Origin: Frankiales bacterium
Lineage (GTDB): Bacteria > Actinomycetota > Actinomycetes > Mycobacteriales > SCTD01
Assembly (NCBI GenBank): GCA_025465145.1
Contig: JAODNS010000100.1
Location: 1-18,037, forward strand
Direction of reading: 5' to 3'
DNA length: 18,037 nt
Shown: positions 1-7,629 of the stretch, in pieces
How the letters are laid out: each line of letters opens with the position of its first letter
Position numbering within the stretch: the first letter of the stretch is position 1
Notes under the pieces: generated by a model
Databases searched by the model: none
Told to the model about the DNA's origin: nothing
Seen by the model: only the letters and a program-made list of their open reading frames with translations
Position numbers and translations under genes: made by a program

Positions 1-47
1 ATGACGCGGGCGCCCTGGGCACGCAGCGACTCGGCCGAGCCCTTGCC

Positions 48-56
<9 letters not shown>
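1..56 (-). other. ahcY: Inverted fragment of the same ahcY gene (NAD-binding GDVGKG segment)
   Basis: Read on the minus strand from 56 down to 3, these bases encode [18 protein letters not shown]. This is the glycine-rich NAD-binding loop of SAH hydrolase, which normally lies roughly 90 residues before the DVAGLQK segment encoded on the plus strand from 48. The two pieces share GACGTCGCC (48-56), which holds the palindrome GACGTC. The two halves of one gene thus meet head to head across a short inverted homology. This is either a fold-back chimera at a contig end or a real inversion breakpoint. I favour the artefact because it lies exactly at the window edge. Confidence 0.8.
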
Positions 57-431
<375 letters not shown>

Positions 432-444
432 ACGCCTGCGCACG

Positions 445-476
445 ACGGCCCGTCCTCGTTCCAGAGGGCGGGCCGT
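445..476 (+). terminator. Hairpin terminator after ahcY
   Basis: ACGGCCCGTCCTC (445-457) pairs with GAGGGCGGGCCGT (464-476). This makes a 13-bp stem with one G-U pair and a 6-base loop, starting 13 bases after the ahcY stop. No U-tract follows, which is usual for intrinsic terminators of high-GC actinomycetes. It separates ahcY from the esterase gene. Confidence 0.75.
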
Positions 477-532
477 TCGCGTTCTGGCGATCCGCCAACA
501 GGGATGGGTCCGGTCGCGTCGAAACAGGAGGC

Positions 533-1576
533 ATGCGCCGTCTCCTCCTCCCCGCTCTGCTCGCGCTCGTCAGCCTGCTGGCGGTTCCCGCCTCGGCCGA
601 CCGGCCCGCGGGGCCGCAGGCGGGCATGCAGTCGGGCACGTTCGACACCGCGACCGGGCCAGCGCTGAAGTACCTGCTGTACGTGCCGGCCGCCGTCGCC
701 GACAGGCCGCACAAGAAGGTGCCGCTGTTCGTGTACCTGCACGGCTGCAACCAGAACGCCGCCGATGCCGCTGTCGGCAGCAGGCTCGCCCAGCTGGCGG
801 AGGAGAAGGGGATCCTCGTCCTGGTCCCCGAGCAGACGCGTCCGGTCGGCAGCAGCTACCCGGTCAGCGACGGCAACGGCTCCGGCTGCTGGAACTGGTT
901 CCTCCCCGACCACCAGACGCGGGACAAGGGCGAGCCGGCCACCCTCGCCGGCCTCACCCGGGACGTGATGGACCGCTTCGCCGTCGACAGCGGCCGGGTC
1001 TGGCTGGCCGGCGTCTCCGCCGGTGCCGACATGGCGACGATCCTCGCGGCGACGTCCCCCGACCTGTACCGCGCGGTCGCGCCCATCGCGGGCTGCGCCT
1101 ACCTCACCTGCTCGGACGTGAGCGGCACCGCGGCCCACCGCGCCATGGGCGACCACGCCCAGGTGGTGCCGACGCTGGTCGTGCAGGGCAGCGCGGACAT
1201 GGTCAACAACGCGGCGATGGGCGGCACCGCCGTCAGCCAGTGGCTCGGCACCAACGACCTCGCTGACGACGGCGAGCTCAACGGCTCGGTGCCCCGCACG
1301 CCGACCTCGACCACGGACCACCCGGCCGTGCAGGGGACCCCGCCCGGCGACCCGTGCGTCGGCAACAGCCGGCTGCCGTGCGCCGGCGGCGTCCTCGGCC
1401 TGCAGAGCTACCCCTACACCGTGCTCGAGTACGGGCCGACGGTCACGGCGCTGGTGATCCACGGCGCCAACCACGCGTACACCGGCGGCGACCCGCGCGG
1501 CACCTTCGTCGACCCCGTCGGGCCGGACCTCGGGCACGCGATGTACGACTTCTTCGCCGCCCACACCCGCCGCTGA
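533..1576 (+). CDS. Secreted PHB-depolymerase/feruloyl-esterase-like serine hydrolase
   Basis: This 347-residue protein starts with a typical Sec signal peptide (MRRLLLPALLALVSLLAVPASA, cleavage after about residue 22), so it should act outside the cell. The fold is an alpha/beta hydrolase of the PHB depolymerase family esterase group (also LpqC and feruloyl or acetyl-xylan esterase types). YLHGCNQN around residue 70 matches the oxyanion-loop motif. GVSAGAD carries the nucleophile Ser162, QGSADMV the acid Asp222, and HGANHAY the His314. Enzymes of this group cleave polyester, feruloyl or acetyl ester bonds; the actual substrate is not predictable here. No separate substrate-binding domain follows, so a true extracellular polymer depolymerase is less likely than a small-ester or oligomer esterase. 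AGGAGG (526-531) ends only one base before the ATG, an unusually short spacing, and no better in-frame start exists. It stands alone between the ahcY terminator and the transport operon. Confidence 0.85.
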   Translation: MRRLLLPALLALVSLLAVPASADRPAGPQAGMQSGTFDTATGPALKYLLYVPAAVADRPHKKVPLFVYLHGCNQNAADAAVGSRLAQLAEEKGILVLVPEQTRPVGSSYPVSDGNGSGCWNWFLPDHQTRDKGEPATLAGLTRDVMDRFAVDSGRVWLAGVSAGADMATILAATSPDLYRAVAPIAGCAYLTCSDVSGTAAHRAMGDHAQVVPTLVVQGSADMVNNAAMGGTAVSQWLGTNDLADDGELNGSVPRTPTSTTDHPAVQGTPPGDPCVGNSRLPCAGGVLGLQSYPYTVLEYGPTVTALVIHGANHAYTGGDPRGTFVDPVGPDLGHAMYDFFAAHTRR

Positions 1577-1595
1577 CCTTGTAGATCTGCCAACC

Positions 1596-1621
1596 TTCCC
1601 TGGGAGATTCACCCAGAGGAA
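1596..1621 (+). other. Weak hairpin between the esterase and the transport operon
   Basis: TTCCCTGGG (1596-1604) and CCCAGAGGAA (1612-1621) form a 9-bp stem with one bulged A and a 7-base loop, 20 bases after the esterase stop. It could be a weak terminator or a leader structure for the downstream operon. No U-tract follows, and no convincing promoter hexamers were found in the 115-base gap. Confidence 0.35.
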
Positions 1622-1691
1622 CGGGAGGAACCCGGCCCCGGGGTGTCGAACCTCACACGCGACCGCACCACCGTCGCAACCCGGGGGACCC

Positions 1692-3212
1692 ATGCCCACA
1701 ACGTCCCGTCGCCGGCGCGGCAGCTCCGCGCTGCTCGCCGCCGCCGCCTTCGCCGCCGTCACGGCCTGCAGCTCGGCCCCCGCGCCCAGCGCGCTGGAGC
1801 AGCAGGACGGCGGCAGCACAGGCGGCGCCGCGGACGCGACGACCGGAGCCGCGGCCGCTCCCGGAGCCAGTGCAGCCGCTCCGTTGCCCGGCGCGACGGG
1901 CGTCCAGGTGGCGCCGGGCGTCACCGTGGTCACCCGGCCGGACGGCACCGTCGTCACCACGACCACCAAGAACGGCAAGACCGTCACCTCGGTGAGCAGG
2001 CCCGGCGCCGGCTCCGGCGGCTCCACCGGCGGGGCAGCGGTTCCGCCGGCGCGCAGCCGCCTGTTCACGCCGGCGGAGGACAAGATCGGCATCACGTCGA
2101 ACTCGATCACCCTCTGCGCGCACGCCGCCCTGACCTACGGCGCCGCGTTCAACACGAGCGCGGACGACCTCAACGTGTTCTGGTCCGCGGTCAACGACGC
2201 CGGTGGCGTGTTCGGCCGCAAGGTGTCCGTGACGTACGAGAACGACGACTACAAGCCGACGACCGCGGTGACGGCGGCCCGTGCCTGCAAGGCCAAGGGC
2301 ATCTTCATGCTGCTCGGCGGGATCGGCTTCGACCAGATCCCCGCGGTCCGCAACTGGGCCGAGGACAACCACATGCTCTACATGCACCACACCGCGACGG
2401 TGAAGGGCACGGCCGGCCAGAAGTACTCGTTCGCCCCGCTGCCGACGGTAGAGCGCACCGGTGAGGCGTTCGGCCAGCTGTACCTGTCGAAGTACCGCGG
2501 CAAGAAGATCGGCATCATCAAGCGGGACGGCGAGAACTGGGAGCCGGGCGTCGTCGCGTTCAAGCAGTACGTCGGCGGCGCCGGCAAGGTCGTCGCCGAG
2601 ACCAAGGTGCCGCAGAACAAGGGCAACTACACCGACGACGTCCTGGCGATGAAGAACAACGGCGCCGAGGTCGTCTGGATCTGGGACAACGCGCTCGACG
2701 CGACGCCGATCGTCAAGCAGATCCGGGCCCAGAACTACAACCCGAACATGATGCTGTTCCCGTTCAACCTGACGTCGCAGACGCTGGACGAGGACGCCTT
2801 CAAGCCGGCCCTCGACGGCGTCGCGATGTTCACCGCCTACACGAAGGGCGACTACACGGGCCCGTTCGCGTCGTACGCCGACGACATGAAGCTGTTCGAG
2901 CAGCAGTACGCGAAGTACCGGCCGAACGTCGACCTGGCGGGCGTGGGCGGCGACCTGCTGTTCCTCAACTGGACCGCGCAGAAGTCCCTGTACGCCCAGC
3001 TGCTGGACTGCGGCAAGGACTGCACGCGCAACCGGTTCGTCGACGTCCTCGAGACGTACAAGAAGCGCCCGACGTCGAGCGTCTGCCAGCTCGACTTCAC
3101 CGGCGGCACCCACCGCCAGGGCGGCGACCAGCTCGTCTTCATGGAGACCTACCGCGACAAGAACGGCAAGGCCTCGTGGCGCAACACCAAGATGTGCGTG
3201 GGCAGGTCCTGA
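1692..3212 (+). CDS. ABC transporter substrate-binding lipoprotein, LivK/Peripla_BP_6 type
   Basis: This is the extracytoplasmic solute receptor of a branched-chain-amino-acid-type (HAAT) ABC importer, anchored as a lipoprotein. An arginine-rich N-terminus (TSRRRRGSS), a hydrophobic stretch and a lipobox AVTAC with Cys26 as the lipidated residue are visible. An Ala/Gly/Ser/Thr-rich linker of about 95 residues follows and includes a Val/Thr-rich segment with repeated VVT(R/T)-type strands. The binding fold starts near residue 128 with KIGITSNSIT and continues through NDAGGVFGRKV, typical of this family, to the C-terminus. Such receptors in actinomycetes bind amino acids, amides, aromatic acids or other carboxylates, so the name 'Liv' must not be read as a substrate assignment. 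GGGGGA lies just ahead of the ATG. The stop overlaps the next start as TGATG, so it is co-translated with the permease. Confidence 0.9.
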   Translation: MPTTSRRRRGSSALLAAAAFAAVTACSSAPAPSALEQQDGGSTGGAADATTGAAAAPGASAAAPLPGATGVQVAPGVTVVTRPDGTVVTTTTKNGKTVTSVSRPGAGSGGSTGGAAVPPARSRLFTPAEDKIGITSNSITLCAHAALTYGAAFNTSADDLNVFWSAVNDAGGVFGRKVSVTYENDDYKPTTAVTAARACKAKGIFMLLGGIGFDQIPAVRNWAEDNHMLYMHHTATVKGTAGQKYSFAPLPTVERTGEAFGQLYLSKYRGKKIGIIKRDGENWEPGVVAFKQYVGGAGKVVAETKVPQNKGNYTDDVLAMKNNGAEVVWIWDNALDATPIVKQIRAQNYNPNMMLFPFNLTSQTLDEDAFKPALDGVAMFTAYTKGDYTGPFASYADDMKLFEQQYAKYRPNVDLAGVGGDLLFLNWTAQKSLYAQLLDCGKDCTRNRFVDVLETYKKRPTSSVCQLDFTGGTHRQGGDQLVFMETYRDKNGKASWRNTKMCVGRS

Positions 3213-4156
3213 TGGGACAGGTCGTCGTCCTGGGCCTCATCTCCGGCGGCATCTACGCGCTGTTCGCGCTCGGCGTCGTCATGGTCCACCGGGGCACCGG
3301 CGTGCTGACGTTCGCGAACGGCGAGGTGGGCACAGCCGGGCTGTTCCTCGCGGCGCTGCTCGTCGACGGCTGGGAGATCCCGCTGCCGTTCATGGACAAC
3401 CCCACGCTGCCCGCGCTGCCGTGGCCGGTCGGTGCCCTGGCAGCCGTCCTGTTCGCCGCCGGACTGGGCTGCCTGTTCGAGCTGCTCGTCGTGCGGCGCA
3501 TGGGCGTCAGCGACCCGGTCGCCGTCGCGGTCGCCACGGTCGGTCTCGCGCTGTTCCTGCTCGCCGGCGAGTTCCAGCTGTTCGGCGAGAGCCCCAAGGA
3601 GCTGGCCGCGCCGGTCGATGGCACGGTCGAGATCGCGGGTGTCCTCGTGACGCCTACGCAGATCGCCGGGCTCGTCCTTGCGATCGCGCTGGGCTTCGGC
3701 CTGCAGGCCGTGCTGCGTCGCACCGACTTCGGCCTCGGCATCCTCGCGGCTGCGCAGGACCCGTCCGCCGTCCGGCTCGTCGGCGTACCGCTGTCCCGCA
3801 TCTCCCTCACCGTCTGGGGTGCGGGTGCTGCTCTCGCCGCGATCGCGTCCCTGCTCGTCGAGCCGACGGTCGGCGTCTTCGGGCCCGGGTACGCGAGCGA
3901 GCTCTACGTGGTCGGCCTCGCCGCCGCTGTCGTCGGCGGGCTCAACAGCCTGCCCGGCGCCGTGGTCGGCGGCGTCACCCTGGGCATCGCCGAGTCGGCC
4001 GCGACCCGGTACCTCAGCGGCATCGGGCTCTCCGGCCTGCGGTACGTCGTCGTGCTGGTCGTCCTGCTCGCTGTGCTCATCGGCCGGCAGACGATCCCGG
4101 ACCTGCTCAAGCGCCTCGACGAGCAGACCGGCCGTCCGGCGGAGGCCCGCGCATGA
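3212..4156 (+). CDS. ABC transporter permease, LivH type
   Basis: This 314-residue inner-membrane permease has about eight hydrophobic helices. Examples are VVVLGLISGGIYALFALGVV at the N-terminus, a helix in AVAVATVGLALFLLAGEF, and a C-terminal run ending VVVLVVLLAVLIG. The cytoplasmic coupling loop DFGLGILAAAQDPSAVRLVG matches the EAA-like loop of LivH proteins, which docks on the ATPase. An upstream in-frame ATG at 3176 would add 12 residues and overlap the receptor gene by 37 bases. The start at 3212 is preferred because it gives the expected LivH N-terminus and a TGATG coupling with the receptor gene. It should pair with the LivM half of the next protein to form the membrane channel. Confidence 0.9.
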   Translation: MGQVVVLGLISGGIYALFALGVVMVHRGTGVLTFANGEVGTAGLFLAALLVDGWEIPLPFMDNPTLPALPWPVGALAAVLFAAGLGCLFELLVVRRMGVSDPVAVAVATVGLALFLLAGEFQLFGESPKELAAPVDGTVEIAGVLVTPTQIAGLVLAIALGFGLQAVLRRTDFGLGILAAAQDPSAVRLVGVPLSRISLTVWGAGAALAAIASLLVEPTVGVFGPGYASELYVVGLAAAVVGGLNSLPGAVVGGVTLGIAESAATRYLSGIGLSGLRYVVVLVVLLAVLIGRQTIPDLLKRLDEQTGRPAEARA

Positions 4157-6003
4157 GCCGGCCCAAGGTCCCGGGCGTCCTCGTCGCGCTCGTCCTCGCT
4201 GCGGTGCTGCCGTGGTCGCTCGGCGCGGCCGTCCTCTCGGACAAGAACGCGCTGCTCTGCTCCGCCGCGTGCGCGACGGCCATTGCCGCGATCTCGCTCA
4301 ACATGCTGATGGGCTACGCCGGCCAGATCTCCCTGGGCCAGTTCGCCTTCGTCGGCGTCGGCGCCTTCACCACCGGCGTCGTCACCTCCGTCGACCAGCT
4401 GCGCCTGCCCTGGGTGGTCGGCCTCGCGGCCGCGGCTGTCGTCGGCGCCGCGATCGCGTTCCTCGTCGGCCTGCCGGCGCTCCGCCTGCGCGGCCTGTAC
4501 CTGGCCGTCGTCACCGTCTCCGTCGCCTACGTCGGCTGGCAGTCGGTGTTCCGCGTGGAGTGGATCGGCGGCGGCTCCGCCGGCAAGGTCACGCCGCGCC
4601 CGTACATCGGCGACTCGCCGATCTCCTCCGACACCGGCTTCCTCACCATCGCGGCCGTGCTGCTGGTCCTGGTGTGGCAGGTGGACGTCAACCTGACCCG
4701 CTCGCGCCTCGGCCGGGCGTTCCAGGCCATCCGAGCCGACGACCAGGTCGCGGCGTCGTTCGGGATCGACGTGGTGCGCTACAAGCTGCTCGCGTTCACC
4801 ATCTCCGGTGCCATCGCCGGCATCGCCGGCTCGATCATCGGCACCGCCTTCGGCACCGTCACGGCCGGGACGTTCGACTACGCGCGCTCGCTGCTGCTCG
4901 TCGTCATCGTCGTCATCGGGGGGCTCGGCAGCCGCTGGGGGGTCGTCACGGCGGCCATCTTCGCGACGCTCCTGCCCGACCTGCTGGTCGCGCTGTTCGG
5001 TGCCGGCATCCGCGGCCTCGACCTCGTCATCAACGCCGCGCTGCTCATGTACACCCTCGCGCAGCACCCTGGCGGGTTCGCCGGCGCGGTCGAGGAGGCG
5101 CGCGAGAAGCGCAAGCGCCGCAAGGGCGGCGAGCCGCCACTGCCCCCGACGCGGCCGAACCTCCCGGCTCTCACGCGGCCGGTGGGGATGCCGCCCGTGC
5201 CGAAGCTGCGCGCGCGCACGGCTGTGCTGAAGGCGACCGATGTCAGCGTCCGCTTCGGCGGCCTCCAGGCGGTCGACAGCGCGTCGCTGCACGTCGACCG
5301 CGGCACGATCGTCGGCCTCATGGGCCCGAACGGCGCGGGCAAGACGACCATGTTCAACGCGATCACGGGCGCCCTGACGCCGGACACGGGACGGATCGAG
5401 CTGCTCGGCGTCGACGTGTCGCACCTGCCGACGCACCGGCGCACGGCGCTCGGCATGAGCCGCACCTTCCAGCTGATCGGGCTCGCGAAGAACCAGTCGG
5501 TGTACGAGAACCTGCTCATCGCCCAGCACCTGGCCGCGCCGTACGGCGTGCTGTCCGCGCTGACGATGGTCGGGCCGTCGCGCTTCTACGAGCGCGACGT
5601 GCGCACGCGCGCGGACGAGGTGCTCGCTGGCCTCGGCTTCGGCCGGTACCGCGACGCGCAGGTCGGGCGCCTGTCGCACGGCCAGCAGCGCATCGTCGAG
5701 ATCGGCTGCGCCCTGGTCACCAGCCCTGAGCTGGTGATGCTCGACGAGCCCAGCGCCGGTATGAGCCCGGCTGCGGCAGAGGACCTGGCCGCGACGCTGC
5801 GCGACGTCCGTGACCGGCTGGGCCGGACCGTGCTGCTCATCGAGCACAACGTCCCGCTCGTCCTCGACGTCGCGGACGAGCTGTATGTCATGGACGCCGG
5901 CAAGGTCATCGCCGACGGCGAGCCGGTCGAGGTCGTCGGTCGGCCCGAGGTCGTCACCGCCTACCTCGGTGTCGCGCCGCAGAAGCAGGAGGTCAACGCA
6001 TGA
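4153..6003 (+). CDS. Fused ABC permease-ATPase (LivM-LivG type)
   Basis: One 616-residue chain joins a LivM-type permease to a LivG-type ATPase. Residues 1 to about 310 form the membrane domain, with NMLMGYAGQISLGQFAFVGV (the LivM signature) and the coupling loop RSRLGRAFQAIRADD near residue 183. A basic, proline-rich linker of about 40 residues (EKRKRRKGGEPPLPPTRPN) follows. The ATPase then shows Walker A GPNGAGKT (391-398), signature LSHGQQ (507-512), Walker B LVMLDEP (527-533) and the switch His565 in IEHN. All catalytic motifs are intact, and no internal stop or frameshift separates the domains. The start overlaps the LivH stop as ATGA. Fusion fixes a 1:1 ratio of this permease and ATPase half. 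LivM-LivG fusions are known in actinomycetes and some proteobacteria, so this is uncommon rather than new. Confidence 0.92.
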   Translation: MSRPKVPGVLVALVLAAVLPWSLGAAVLSDKNALLCSAACATAIAAISLNMLMGYAGQISLGQFAFVGVGAFTTGVVTSVDQLRLPWVVGLAAAAVVGAAIAFLVGLPALRLRGLYLAVVTVSVAYVGWQSVFRVEWIGGGSAGKVTPRPYIGDSPISSDTGFLTIAAVLLVLVWQVDVNLTRSRLGRAFQAIRADDQVAASFGIDVVRYKLLAFTISGAIAGIAGSIIGTAFGTVTAGTFDYARSLLLVVIVVIGGLGSRWGVVTAAIFATLLPDLLVALFGAGIRGLDLVINAALLMYTLAQHPGGFAGAVEEAREKRKRRKGGEPPLPPTRPNLPALTRPVGMPPVPKLRARTAVLKATDVSVRFGGLQAVDSASLHVDRGTIVGLMGPNGAGKTTMFNAITGALTPDTGRIELLGVDVSHLPTHRRTALGMSRTFQLIGLAKNQSVYENLLIAQHLAAPYGVLSALTMVGPSRFYERDVRTRADEVLAGLGFGRYRDAQVGRLSHGQQRIVEIGCALVTSPELVMLDEPSAGMSPAAAEDLAATLRDVRDRLGRTVLLIEHNVPLVLDVADELYVMDAGKVIADGEPVEVVGRPEVVTAYLGVAPQKQEVNA

Positions 6004-6809
6004 GCCAGCCCCTGCTCCAGGTCGAGGACATCACGGCCGGGTTCGGCGCCACGACCGTCCTGCACGGCGTCAGCTTCACGGTCCCTGCCGGCGGCATCGC
6101 CGGCGTCTTCGGCCTCAACGGCGCCGGCAAGAGCGTCACGATGAAGACGCTCGCCGGCATCCTTCCGGCGCGCAGCGGGCGGATCCTGCTGAACGGCGAC
6201 GACATCACGAAGCTGTCGCCGGAGAAGCGGGTCGCCCGCGGCATGGGCCACGTCCCGCAGGGCCGGCAGGTGTTCCCGCAGCTGACCGTCGAGGAGAACC
6301 TGCGCCTGGGCGCCTACACCCTGCGCCGCCGCGACAAGGGCCGGTACGCCGCCTCCCTCGACAGCGTCTACGACCGCTTCCCGGTCCTGCGGCAGCGGCG
6401 CAGCCAGATGGCCGGGACGATGTCCGGCGGGCAGCAGGCGTCGCTGTCGGTCGGCCGCGCGCTCATCAACGAGCCGTCGCTGATCCTCATCGACGAGCCG
6501 AGCGCGGGGCTGTCGCCGGTGGCACAGCTCGAGCTGAACGAGGTCCTCGAGACGGTCGCCGAGACCGGCGTGACGATGGTGCTCGTCGAGCAGAACGTCG
6601 CGTTCGGCCTGTCCCTCGTCGACACGGCGCACCTCATGCAGACCGGCGTCGTCGTCCACTCGGCGCCGGTCGCCGAGCTCGACGAGAGCACGCTGGCCAC
6701 GCACCTCGGCATCGGCAAGGTGCTGCAGGCCGCCACTGGCCGTGCCCTCGCCGACCGCCAGTCCGTCCCGCCGCAGCGCAGCTCCAGCCGCGCCGGCCGC
6801 GCCAGCTGA
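6000..6809 (+). CDS. ABC transporter ATP-binding protein, LivF type
   Basis: This is the second ATPase of the HAAT importer, 269 residues. Walker A is GLNGAGKS (38-45), the signature MSGGQQ (141-146) and Walker B LILIDEP (161-167). The switch position reads VEQN with Gln rather than His, which is normal for LivF and pairs with the canonical LivG half. GRQVFPQLTVEENLRLGAY is typical of this subfamily. The Ser/Arg-rich tail after about residue 243 (through SSSRAGRAS) is extra and probably disordered. The start overlaps the fusion gene as ATGA, and the hydrolase gene follows after 16 bases. Confidence 0.92.
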   Translation: MSQPLLQVEDITAGFGATTVLHGVSFTVPAGGIAGVFGLNGAGKSVTMKTLAGILPARSGRILLNGDDITKLSPEKRVARGMGHVPQGRQVFPQLTVEENLRLGAYTLRRRDKGRYAASLDSVYDRFPVLRQRRSQMAGTMSGGQQASLSVGRALINEPSLILIDEPSAGLSPVAQLELNEVLETVAETGVTMVLVEQNVAFGLSLVDTAHLMQTGVVVHSAPVAELDESTLATHLGIGKVLQAATGRALADRQSVPPQRSSSRAGRAS

Positions 6810-6825
6810 GGACCAGGAGAAGACG

Positions 6826-7629
6826 ATGACGTCGTACGTGGAGCGGCCGGACGGCGCGCGCATCGCGTGGTTCGAGGACGGGCCGGCCGACGCGCCGCCG
6901 CTGCTGCTGGTGATGGGCCTCGCGTACCCGGCCGCGATGTGGTTCCGGCTGGTGCCCGCGCTGGCCGGGCGGTACCGCGTGCTGCGCGTCGACAACCGCG
7001 GCGCCGGCGAGACCGGCGACGTCCCGGGCGCGCCGTACACGGTCGACACCATGGCGGCCGACTGCCTGGCGGTGCTCGACGCGGCGGGGGCGCAGCAGGC
7101 GCACGTCGTCGGCATCTCCATGGGCGGCCTCATCGCGCAGGAGATCGCGCTGTCGGCGCCGGACCGCGTGCTGTCGCTGTGCCTGACCGCAACGCACCCC
7201 GGGATCGCGAACGCGGTGCTGAACCCGGAGGCGATGGCCGTGCTGATGAAGCGCGGAGAGATGACGCCCGAGGAGGCGGCCGCGACGTCGATCCCGTTCA
7301 ACTACGCGCCGGCCACGCCGCGCGAGCGGATCGAGGAGGACTGGGCGGTCCGCTTCCCGCTGGCCGCCTCGAACGAGGGGTACATGGCGCAGGCCGTCGG
7401 CAGCTCGCAGTGGAACGGGTACGACCGGATCGACGCCATTGCGGCTCCGACGCTGGTGCTGCACGGCGAGCTCGACGCGCTGGTGCCGCCGGCGAACGGG
7501 ACGCTGATCGCCGAGCGCATCCCCGGTGCCGAGCTGGTGCTGGTGCCGGACGCGAACCACGTGCTGATGACCGACCAGCCGGAGCGCGTGGCTGAGGTGC
7601 TGCTCGACTGGCTGGACCGGCACCGGTGA
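6826..7629 (+). CDS. Alpha/beta hydrolase (esterase or lactonase type)
   Basis: This is a 267-residue cytoplasmic alpha/beta hydrolase. GISMGG holds the nucleophile Ser98, GELDALVP the acid Asp217 and DANHVL the His245, so the triad is complete. The N-terminal VMGLAYPAAMWF and RVDNRGAGETGD segments resemble the oxyanion region of the 3-oxoadipate enol-lactonase, RdmC and BphD-like subfamily. Members hydrolyse esters, lactones or C-C bonds of small catabolic intermediates, and this sequence alone does not decide which. No signal peptide is present. The ATG at 6826 is preferred over an earlier in-frame ATG inside livF because AGGAG (6815-6819) sits six bases before it. Its stop overlaps the next start as GTGA. 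The position between importer and CoA ligase suggests it acts on the imported compound or an intermediate. Confidence 0.85.
   Translation: MTSYVERPDGARIAWFEDGPADAPPLLLVMGLAYPAAMWFRLVPALAGRYRVLRVDNRGAGETGDVPGAPYTVDTMAADCLAVLDAAGAQQAHVVGISMGGLIAQEIALSAPDRVLSLCLTATHPGIANAVLNPEAMAVLMKRGEMTPEEAAATSIPFNYAPATPRERIEEDWAVRFPLAASNEGYMAQAVGSSQWNGYDRIDAIAAPTLVLHGELDALVPPANGTLIAERIPGAELVLVPDANHVLMTDQPERVAEVLLDWLDRHR

Noticed and set aside
3176..3211. Upstream start of the LivH gene at 3176
   Set aside because: The added residues (MAQHQDVRGQVL) are unlike LivH N-termini and overlap the receptor gene; 3212 gives a TGATG coupling.
3904..5847. Minus-strand open frame of 647 codons opposite the transporter genes
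   Set aside because: Biased shadow composition with no recognisable domain. The plus strand carries intact ABC motifs.
6742..6825. Upstream start of the alpha/beta hydrolase inside livF
   Set aside because: The added part is Pro/Ala/Ser-rich, and a good AGGAG precedes the ATG at 6826.
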